This document shows, in pieces, positions 24,926 through 32,208 of a stretch of DNA of 55,106 bases. The notes under the pieces are model-generated. The model did no database searches, had not been told where the DNA came from, and worked only from the letters and a program-made list of their open reading frames with translations. The stretch is from assembly GCA_913063325.1 (NCBI GenBank), contig CAJXYE010000029.1:1-55106 (forward strand), given 5' to 3'. Positions within the stretch are counted from its first letter, which is position 1; each line of letters opens with the position of its first letter. The stretch is from an uncultured Colwellia sp. GTDB lineage: Bacteria; Pseudomonadota; Gammaproteobacteria; Enterobacterales; Alteromonadaceae. A program made the position numbers and the translations under genes.

Positions 24926-25661
24926 TATTCACGTCCAAAGTATTTATATCACTTTTGTCATTACTTTCTACATTATTTTCTACATGTAGTAAGAAACCAA
25001 TACCATGCATGGTTTTTATCATCGGGTATTCAAACGGTTTGTCTACTATATTTCGTAGCTGATATATGTGAGACCTTAGTGCATCAGATTCTGTTGGTTC
25101 ATCGCCCCATAATTTTTGAGATAACTTTGAGCGGCTAACCACTTGTGGATATTCTTGGGCTAAAATAAGAAGAATTCGATAGCCCATACTATGTAGTTCC
25201 AGCGCCTTTCCAGCACGTACTACTTGCTGTTTTTTTCTATCAATAATTAGTTGATCAAAGGTTAAAGTATCATTGGTTTGTAATAAGTGGCGTCTTGATA
25301 AGGCAAAGCAGCGAACTTCTAATTCTTCTAAAGAAAAAGGTTTTGTTAAGTAATCGTCTGCCCCAATGGTAAATCCCGAAATTTTATCGTCAATGCTGTC
25401 TCTTGCCGTTAACATGATAATTGGCACGTGATAGTTGGCTTGCTCGCGCAATTGCTTACAAACCTCTAGCCCATCCATTACCGGTAAATTTAAATCGAGA
25501 ATAACTAAGTCATAATGATTAGTTAACGCCAGTGTTAACCCTTGATCGCCTCGCTCGGCGAAATCTAATACATGACCTTTAGCTTCCATGTAGTTAGCAA
25601 TATTTTGGGCGATACTTTGCTGATCTTCCACCACTAAAATATATAAAGACTGATTATTCAT
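24915..25661 (-). CDS. OmpR-family response regulator
   Basis: A 248-residue two-domain regulator. The receiver domain (1-120) has the phosphoacceptor D56 (HYDLVILDLNLPVMDG) and K in DDYLTKPFSLEELE. The C-terminal winged helix (about 135-225) shows LELHSMGYRILLILAQEYPQ, then SDALRSHIYQLRNIVDKP and MIKTMHGIGFLL. The final 20 residues are Asn- and Asp-rich and not part of the domain. It precedes and overlaps its kinase gene. The gene for a periplasmic DJ-1 protein lies 80 bp upstream on the same strand and may be in the same transcript. Confidence 0.94.
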   Translation of the reverse strand: MNNQSLYILVVEDQQSIAQNIANYMEAKGHVLDFAERGDQGLTLALTNHYDLVILDLNLPVMDGLEVCKQLREQANYHVPIIMLTARDSIDDKISGFTIGADDYLTKPFSLEELEVRCFALSRRHLLQTNDTLTFDQLIIDRKKQQVVRAGKALELHSMGYRILLILAQEYPQVVSRSKLSQKLWGDEPTESDALRSHIYQLRNIVDKPFEYPMIKTMHGIGFLLHVENNVESNDKSDINTLDVNNDE

Positions 25662-25741
25662 TTTTTTTCTCGAATTAAAGCGTCCTTAAAAGCACTTATG
25701 GGTATACATACTTTTTAAGGGAAGGTTAAAGGCGGCTTACT

Positions 25742-26887
25742 TTATAACGTTTTTAACATGTCTTGAGCAGGTTTGTAATCAGGTTTTGTGGTAATTAACT
25801 GATTCAACGTTATTTTTGCATTATCAGTTTTCCCTAATTTAACTTGGGTTTCTGCTATTTTCATATCTAGATTAGGGCTATTAATGGCTTTTTGTGCCAC
25901 CTTCATCAAGGCGAGTGATTGTTCAAATCCCTGTGTTGTATCAGCAATTTTTAAGAAATAGAAACCATACATGCCCACAAGTGGAATGTAGTATTGCTCT
26001 TGATTGTTCTCTAGCAATGCAAGTGCTGATTTATCACCATCAATATATTTAGCAACGATGGCCATGGTTTTATCTTCAATTTCAGTTTCTGACTTAACCG
26101 GTGTTAATCCTAAACCTTCAACTAATGCAGTTGCCACATCCACTGTTGACGTAGGGTTTTGCCCCGTAATTAAACGACCGTCAACAGCAACATGACTTAA
26201 CATGATTGAGCTTGATTGAAAATTAGCCCCACGTTCAGTCAACTTATCTTCTAACATAAACTCAAAATCGTTTATCCACTTTTGACCGAAAAGATTTTCT
26301 TCTTGATTAGTAAAGCTATTTACCGCTTTATTGGCAACCAAATAACTACCGTCTTTTAGTTTTACATTAACTAATGCCGCAGGGCCATGGCAAACAGCCG
26401 CAACAATGCCTTGTTGTTGATAAATGTCAGCGATAACTTTTTGCAGGGCTGCATCTTTTGGTAAATCAAACATAGCCCCCTTGCCGCCAACAATAAATAC
26501 TGCATCATAATTTTTAGCCTCTATTTCGTTGGTCGCCAGTGTATTATTCAGCTCTGCCATAATGCCTTTATCAGCTAATACAACAGCATTATAAGATTTT
26601 TCTGGATTGTATTTATCTGCTTGTACTTGACCACCCTTTGGACTGGCGATATCAACAGTAAGTCCATTATTTTTAAAAACAGAATAGGCTTTTGAAAATT
26701 CATCAAACTCATAACCAGGTCTTTCTTCGCCCTTTTCTTCACTATGGCCATTACCGCTGACCACCATTAACACTTTTTTATCAGTTGAATTGGCATTGGC
26801 ATTGGCATTGGCATTGGCATTAAATATGGTCAGTAATAAGGTAAATAGAATAAAGCTAATTTTTTTAATATAAGTCGTCGGTTGCAT
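25742..26887 (-). CDS. Periplasmic DJ-1/PfpI protein with C-terminal TPR-like region
   Basis: A 381-residue exported protein. Residues 1-22 form a signal sequence (ISFILFTLLLTIF). It is followed at 23-33 by an alternating Asn-Ala repeat encoded by a hexanucleotide microsatellite, right at the expected cleavage site. The DJ-1/PfpI domain covers about 37-260 with the nucleophile C166 beside H167 (AAVCHGPAALVNVKL) and a conserved GYEFDEF region. The remaining 110 residues have helical repeats like a TPR pair (FLKIADTTQGFEQSLALMKV, then LGKTDNAKITLNQLI). A signal peptide and added repeat domain are unusual for this family. It is a relative of the cytoplasmic protein at 6528-7220. It lies just upstream of the OmpR-type two-component genes. 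Confidence 0.88.
   Translation of the reverse strand: MQPTTYIKKISFILFTLLLTIFNANANANANANSTDKKVLMVVSGNGHSEEKGEERPGYEFDEFSKAYSVFKNNGLTVDIASPKGGQVQADKYNPEKSYNAVVLADKGIMAELNNTLATNEIEAKNYDAVFIVGGKGAMFDLPKDAALQKVIADIYQQQGIVAAVCHGPAALVNVKLKDGSYLVANKAVNSFTNQEENLFGQKWINDFEFMLEDKLTERGANFQSSSIMLSHVAVDGRLITGQNPTSTVDVATALVEGLGLTPVKSETEIEDKTMAIVAKYIDGDKSALALLENNQEQYYIPLVGMYGFYFLKIADTTQGFEQSLALMKVAQKAINSPNLDMKIAETQVKLGKTDNAKITLNQLITTKPDYKPAQDMLKTL
26789..26821. repeat. Hexanucleotide microsatellite (ATTGGC)5.5
   Basis: Five full ATTGGC units and half of a sixth lie inside the signal region of the periplasmic DJ-1 gene and encode alternating Asn and Ala. Slippage would change the protein by two residues without breaking the frame. 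Confidence 0.9.
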
Positions 26888-26951
26888 TGGTCACTCTCCT
26901 AATTAGATGAAGCAGTGTGACAAAGAGAAAGTGAAATAGATGTGAAAATCG

Positions 26952-26978
26952 TTTAGCTTATTTAACTTATTTAGCTTT
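26952..26978. promoter_or_regulatory. Three tandem 9-mers, TTTAGCTTA type
   Basis: TTTAGCTTA, TTTAACTTA and TTTAGCTTT follow each other without a gap, 65-91 bp before the start of the periplasmic DJ-1 gene. OmpR-type regulators bind direct repeats, and such a regulator is encoded next to this gene. The 9-bp period is a little short for that class. Confidence 0.35.
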
Positions 26979-27433
26979 AAAATTTGGAAATAATAGGTAC
27001 TTTACTGCAAAGATTAAGGCTTTGATAATTATTGGTTTTATATAAAAACAAAACCCGATCACATAAGTCAGCTCGACACTAGACCATAACACCATGATTT
27101 ATTTGATTTTACACAAGGTCTCTTTAAGTTAATAGCAGACTCCTCTTTCGCTTTAGCCCCCAAATTGAGACAGGTGCTAATCATCACTGTTACCAGATAT
27201 AGTCTTAGTTAACCACTGAAAATAGTCCACTCTGCCGCCAAAAACAGGTACTCAATACTAGCAGAGCTTAAAATCGACAAAATGAAAATTTAGACTAATA
27301 TTAAATTGCATCAAGATCATATAGTCAGAATAATTAGAATCACAGCCGATAATAGACTAGGCTTCTTATTATCAAAAATAAGACTTGAAACACGATTGTC
27401 ATCCTTAGCATTACTTGGTACACGGAGAGAGCC

Positions 27434-27502
27434 ATGAATCACCCCTACTTTTATTTCCGACAACAATTTACCATCCTTGATAACCAAAGCGCGACAAACT
27501 AA
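27434..27502 (+). CDS. Possible 22-residue leader peptide
   Basis: ATG at 27434 is preceded by GGAGAGA at a suitable distance and opens a 22-codon frame (MNHPYFYFRQQF...) that stops at 27502, 28 bp before the hybrid kinase start. It may be a small leader or a chance frame. Two Phe and two Tyr codons occur close together, but no attenuator hairpin is seen. Confidence 0.25.
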   Translation: MNHPYFYFRQQFTILDNQSATN

Positions 27503-27530
27503 ATATAAAAGCTCGGAGTAAAGCTAAATA

Positions 27531-30500
27531 ATGTTCAATTTAAATTCTTTATCAAAACAAATTGGTTTTGGCTATGCTCTCATTTTATCTATATTTATCA
27601 TTTCGCTAATATTGACGCTAAAGCAGTTAAATAACATTGAAGCATCGAGTGACAAAATAAAAGACTTGAGAAGCCCAACCGCAAGATCAAGTTTAATGTT
27701 ACTCAATGGCATAAACCATTCGTTAGCTGCACTTAGGGGCTGGATGCTTATAGGGTATGAGGAGGGAGGTGAAAAATTTAAGCGTGAGAGAAAAAAGGCA
27801 TGGAGTGAAGAAATAACTAAATCGATTAATGAAATGGATCTTCTTTCCGCTCATTGGACAAATCCTGAAAACATTAAACATCTCAGCTCGATAAAATCCT
27901 CATTAAAAGACTTTGAAAGTTATCAAAATCAAATAGAAATAATTGCTAATTCTGATCGAAATAGAGAAGCATCTGAAATTCTCTTCACTGAAGCAGCACC
28001 TAAAGCTGCTATTTTGATGGCTGAAATCACCGCAATGATTGAACTTGAGAAAACACGAGGTTCAAGTATCACGCGAAAGAATATTTTAGCAATATTGACC
28101 GACGTTCGCGGAACCTTTGGCTTATGCCTTGCTAATATTCGAGCATTTATACTTTCAGGTGATGACAATTTCAGAGTTAAATTTGAACAGCAGTGGAAAA
28201 TAAATAGTTATAATTTTTCACTGCTGTCACTTAATAAAGATCATCTGAATAAAAAACAGTTATTAGCTTATGAAAATTTTAGTCGTGCTAGGGCTGATTT
28301 CTCTTCTTATCCTAAGAAAATGTTTGAAATTAGAGGCTCTGAAAACTGGGACCAGGCTAAATTTTTACTCAAGAGTAAGGCGGCACCGTTAGCTTTTGAA
28401 ATAAAAAAAACACTAAGAAAAATGGTTGAAAATCAAGATGAATTACAGACACAAGAGTATATTAAGACTCACAATCAGTTTAAAGAGTTAAAATGGTTGC
28501 TCATTGTTTTACTGTTAATTGGTTCAATAAGTTCTATTTTTGTTGGGCTAAATTTTATTCGACGAATTAAAGTTCCATTAGACGATATTATAAATATTAT
28601 TAAAGGCATGAGTAAGGGGCAGCTTAACCTTAACTTTAAAGAAAGCCATGTTGAAGAGATTCGCTTGTTGAGTGAATCTGTACAATTAATGAAGGATAAT
28701 CTGTTAGAACGAAATATAGCGCTAGAAGGAGAAAAAAATAGGCTAGAAGAAGAAGATTGGATTAAAAGTAGTTTAACGAATATTTTGGAGAATTTACCCG
28801 GGCACACCGAACTTAAAAATTTTTCCTCTGATTTATTAAACAATCTTGTACCTAAAATCAATGGCTTGGTGGGAGTGTTTTATATAAAACATGACAATGA
28901 CAATGACAATGACAATGACAATGACAATGTTATGCCCGCAAATCATAATGTCAATGCTAAGTTAACGTTAATTGGTTCATACGCATGCTCGGTTGATGCT
29001 AAAGATAAGTCCAAAAAACTTAACTTAGGTGAGGGGCTGGCAGGGCAATGTGCTTTAACTCAACAAACTATGTATATTTCTGACATACCTGATGATTATC
29101 TTTCGATAAATTCACCTATTAGAAAAATAACAGCAAAACATATCGCTTTACTGCCTATCTCCTTTGAAGACGAAATATTAGGGGTAATAGAAATTGGTTC
29201 TCTTGAAAAGTTTTCTAACGCTCACAAACATCTTATTGATCAAGTTATTAAAAATACAGGCATTATTTTAAAAGCGGTTTTAGGCCGTATTGAAACAGAA
29301 AAGCTATTAAGATTTTTAAATACTCAAAATCAATCACTCAATGAACATACTAAGAGTTTGGTAGAAGCTAAAAAACTTGCCGAATCTGCTAATAAAGATT
29401 TGGCGGCACAAAAAACAGCTATGGATCAACATTCTCTCGTCTCTGTCACTGATATTAAAGGTATTATTACCTACGCTAATGATAGGTTCTGCGCCGTTAG
29501 TGGTTATAGCAGAGAAGAACTTATTGGACAAAATCACCGTCTGCTCAATTCGAATAAACAACCGAAAAACTATTGGCGCGATATGTTCTTAACCGTTTCT
29601 AAAGGCGAATTTTGGCATGATGAAGTGTGTAACAAAGCTAAGGATGGCCATCTTTATTGGGTAGATACTACCATAGTGCCACTTTACGATAATGAGAATA
29701 AATTGACTGGTTACACTTCCATCCGTACAGATATTTCCTCGCAAAAAGAAATTATCACCCATTTGGATCAAGCAAAAAAACAGGCCGATGTTGCTAATAA
29801 AGATTTGGCGGCACAAAAAACCGCCATGGATCAACATTCACTCGTTTCTGTAACTGATATTAAAGGTATTATTACCTACGCTAATGATAGGTTCTGCGCC
29901 GTAAGTGGTTATAGCAGAGAAGAACTTATTGGACAAAACCACCGTCTGCTCAACTCTGATAATCAACCGAAAAACTATTGGCGAGATATGTTCCTAACGG
30001 TTTCTAAGGGTGAATTTTGGCATGATGAAGTGTGTAACAAAGCTAAAGATGGCCATCTTTATTGGGTAGATACTACCATAGTGCCACTTTACGATAGTGA
30101 AAATAAATTGAGTGGTTATACCTCCATCCGTACAGATATTTCCTCGCAAAAAGAAATTATCACCCGTTTGGATGAAGCAAAAAAACAAGCCGATGTTGCT
30201 AATGAATCAAAAACTGATTTCTTGGCAAACATGAGTCACGAAATTCGTACACCGATGAATGGGGTCATAGGCATGACTAACCTATTGCTCGACACTGAGT
30301 TAGATCAAGAACAACACAACTTCGCCAAAACGGTGAAAAACAGTGCGGAATCATTACTGACCATCATCAATGACATCCTCGATTTCTCTAAAGTGGAAGC
30401 CGGTATGCTGGATCTAGAACCGCTTGAGTTCGATTTAGAGCAGCTGCTGCATGAACTTGGTAGTAATATTGCTTTTCGTGCCCATGAAAAAGGTCTTGAA

Positions 30501-31799
30501 TTAATTTGTCCGGCTAACGTCATGAAGCACCAAAGTTTTATTGCCGACCCTGGACGTATCCGTCAAATCCTCACTAACTTGATAGGTAACGCGATTAAAT
30601 TTACTGAGCAAGGAGAGGTCGCTGTATATTGCAAGGTACAAAATCGGAGCGAGCAGCAGACTCAGTTACTTTTTGAGGTGACTGATACTGGTATCGGCCT
30701 ATCTGATGAAGAGCAGAATAAGCTCTTTGAACGATTCAGCCAAGCCGATGGCTCTACCACTCGTAAATATGGAGGCACAGGATTAGGATTGTCTATCAGT
30801 AAACAATTAGTAGAATTGATGGAAGGTGAAATAGGGGTTAAAACGAGTAAAGATAAAGGTTCAACCTTCTGGTTTACTCTTAAGCTTGCCAATGCGACCA
30901 ATCAACTTCCGGATTACATAACGGATAATTTACATAACCAGAAAGTTTTAGTGGTGGATGACAACGCGACTAACCGTACCTTAATAGGTCATATACTGAC
31001 TAACTGGCAGGTAGAACATACTTTAGTCGAAAGTGGTAAGTTGGCACTTAAAAAACTTACAGAGGGTGTTTCACAAGGGGCTCCCTATCATATTGCGATA
31101 CTCGACATGCAAATGCCAGAAATGGATGGACTCCAGTTAGGCTCTGAGATTAAAAATGATACTAGTTTGTCTGCTACCCATCTAGTAATGCTCACTTCTC
31201 AAGGGCTACGTGGTGATACGGAAAAATTAAAAATAGCAGGGTTTGGTGGCTATTTGAGTAAACCTATTGACCAATCTGTTTTATACAATACTTTGATAAA
31301 AGTAGCAGGTGTTAATAGCTCAGATAAACAGCTGCTCACTGCATTTAGCCCTCGTGAATTAACTCAATTCAAAGCCCGGGTGCTAGTGGTGGAAGATAAT
31401 GCGATCAACCAGAAAGTCGCGCAAGGCTTGCTGAAGAAGTTTGGCATACAGGCCGATTTAGCGGGCAATGGCGAAGAAGCGTTGCACGCGCTAAAGAGCC
31501 TACCCTATGATCTCGTTTTCATGGACTGCCAAATGCCAGTCATGGATGGATATGAGGCTTCTCGCCAGATACGTGCTCTAAAGTCTAATGTACTCAATAG
31601 GTCGGTGCCTATCGTCGCTATGACTGCTAACACTATGCAAGGCGATCGCGAAAAGTGCCTTTCTGTGGGGATGAGTGACTTTATTTCTAAACCAGTGAAC
31701 CCTATTAAGTTGCAAGAGGCGCTGCGGGAGTGGTTACCCAAATCTAGTTCTGATGTGACAAAAACAAAAGTTTCCATGCTATTGGAAGACAATAATTAA
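27531..31799 (+). CDS. Hybrid sensor histidine kinase (GAF, two PAS, HisKA, two receiver domains)
   Basis: A 1422-residue kinase. Membrane segments near 10-30 and 318-340 flank a helical periplasmic sensor. A HAMP region (about 340-395), a GAF domain (about 410-590), and two nearly identical PAS/PAC units (621-755 and 756-890) follow. The phosphoacceptor is near H903 (FLANMSHEIRTPMNGVIGM). The ATP-binding domain has NLIGNAIKFTEQG and GGTGLGLSISKQL. The first receiver domain (about 1140-1260) holds ILDMQMPEMDG and the second (about 1283-1405) FMDCQMPVMDG. No Hpt domain is present, so phosphate must pass to a separate protein. A run of Asp-Asn repeats at about 454-466 interrupts the GAF domain. 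The gene stands alone; the GGAGTAAAG before the ATG is the ribosome site. Confidence 0.93.
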   Translation: MFNLNSLSKQIGFGYALILSIFIISLILTLKQLNNIEASSDKIKDLRSPTARSSLMLLNGINHSLAALRGWMLIGYEEGGEKFKRERKKAWSEEITKSINEMDLLSAHWTNPENIKHLSSIKSSLKDFESYQNQIEIIANSDRNREASEILFTEAAPKAAILMAEITAMIELEKTRGSSITRKNILAILTDVRGTFGLCLANIRAFILSGDDNFRVKFEQQWKINSYNFSLLSLNKDHLNKKQLLAYENFSRARADFSSYPKKMFEIRGSENWDQAKFLLKSKAAPLAFEIKKTLRKMVENQDELQTQEYIKTHNQFKELKWLLIVLLLIGSISSIFVGLNFIRRIKVPLDDIINIIKGMSKGQLNLNFKESHVEEIRLLSESVQLMKDNLLERNIALEGEKNRLEEEDWIKSSLTNILENLPGHTELKNFSSDLLNNLVPKINGLVGVFYIKHDNDNDNDNDNDNVMPANHNVNAKLTLIGSYACSVDAKDKSKKLNLGEGLAGQCALTQQTMYISDIPDDYLSINSPIRKITAKHIALLPISFEDEILGVIEIGSLEKFSNAHKHLIDQVIKNTGIILKAVLGRIETEKLLRFLNTQNQSLNEHTKSLVEAKKLAESANKDLAAQKTAMDQHSLVSVTDIKGIITYANDRFCAVSGYSREELIGQNHRLLNSNKQPKNYWRDMFLTVSKGEFWHDEVCNKAKDGHLYWVDTTIVPLYDNENKLTGYTSIRTDISSQKEIITHLDQAKKQADVANKDLAAQKTAMDQHSLVSVTDIKGIITYANDRFCAVSGYSREELIGQNHRLLNSDNQPKNYWRDMFLTVSKGEFWHDEVCNKAKDGHLYWVDTTIVPLYDSENKLSGYTSIRTDISSQKEIITRLDEAKKQADVANESKTDFLANMSHEIRTPMNGVIGMTNLLLDTELDQEQHNFAKTVKNSAESLLTIINDILDFSKVEAGMLDLEPLEFDLEQLLHELGSNIAFRAHEKGLELICPANVMKHQSFIADPGRIRQILTNLIGNAIKFTEQGEVAVYCKVQNRSEQQTQLLFEVTDTGIGLSDEEQNKLFERFSQADGSTTRKYGGTGLGLSISKQLVELMEGEIGVKTSKDKGSTFWFTLKLANATNQLPDYITDNLHNQKVLVVDDNATNRTLIGHILTNWQVEHTLVESGKLALKKLTEGVSQGAPYHIAILDMQMPEMDGLQLGSEIKNDTSLSATHLVMLTSQGLRGDTEKLKIAGFGGYLSKPIDQSVLYNTLIKVAGVNSSDKQLLTAFSPRELTQFKARVLVVEDNAINQKVAQGLLKKFGIQADLAGNGEEALHALKSLPYDLVFMDCQMPVMDGYEASRQIRALKSNVLNRSVPIVAMTANTMQGDREKCLSVGMSDFISKPVNPIKLQEALREWLPKSSSDVTKTKVSMLLEDNN
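28891..28929. repeat. Hexanucleotide microsatellite (ATGACA)6.5
   Basis: Six ATGACA units plus ATG lie in frame in the GAF domain of the hybrid kinase and encode alternating Asp and Asn. Copy-number change would add or remove two residues each time. Confidence 0.9.
29391..30200 (+). repeat. 405-bp tandem duplication encoding two PAS/PAC units
   Basis: The unit beginning AATAAAGATTTGGCGGCAC at 29391 starts again at 29796, exactly 405 bp (135 codons) later. The two translated units differ at only about 6 of 135 residues (for example NSNKQ against NSDNQ), so the duplication is recent or kept alike by recombination. Confidence 0.95.
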
Positions 31800-32208
31800 T
31801 TAGGTCATACCTAGCCAGTAGTTGTTATGAAATGACGATACCGTAACTACTCTCGCGGTTTACTTTTCTTGGCGCACACAGTGTTTCAAATACCTATCTC
31901 TGCTTACGTATCAATAGTGCACTTAATTTTGAGTTACTTCGCCTAATAGACTTGATCTTCTTTGTGGCATTAGTAGCACTCTAAGACAGAAACCCACTGG
32001 CAGCAATGAGCTTATAGCGGCCTAAAAACCTAGTAGAGAATTGCGTTATAAAGAGGGTCATAACCTCACAATACCTCACCATTTACTTGAAGAAAAATAG
32101 GCTACTTTACCAAAGCAGCCTATTGCAGGTAGGGATAACTCCAATCTACACTTTAAAATTACTTAAATTTAACCTGAGCAAACTTCATTGGCGTGTAAAT
32201 TAGTATTC
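31800..32208. other. Gap between hybrid kinase and ABC permease genes
   Basis: Two genes converge here. Apart from the hairpin at 32096-32124, no gene, repeat or clear plus-strand terminator for the kinase gene was seen. Confidence 0.5.
32096..32124 (-). terminator. Terminator of the FtsX-type ABC operon
   Basis: AATAGGCT and AGCCTATT form an 8-bp stem that continues, after one mismatch, with CTTT/AAAG. On the minus strand it runs into a T-rich tail (TTTTTCTTC), 85 bp past the permease stop. Confidence 0.65.

Larger units (their letters stand above)
26888..27530. other. 643-bp divergent intergenic region
   Basis: It separates the periplasmic DJ-1 gene from the hybrid kinase gene and must hold both promoters. 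Three tandem 9-mers lie at 26952-26978 and a possible 22-codon reading frame at 27434-27502 (both listed separately). The middle part (about 27000-27420) shows nothing I can support. Confidence 0.5.

Noticed and set aside
25684..25720. CCTTAAAAG/CTTTTTAAGG as a terminator between the DJ-1 and OmpR-type genes
   Set aside because: The loop is 18 bases and one arm has an extra base; no T run follows, so the two genes may well be co-transcribed.
29334..30188. Short minus-strand reading frames inside the PAS duplication
   Set aside because: They are mirror images of the coding repeat and appear twice because the DNA is duplicated; no ribosome site or family match.
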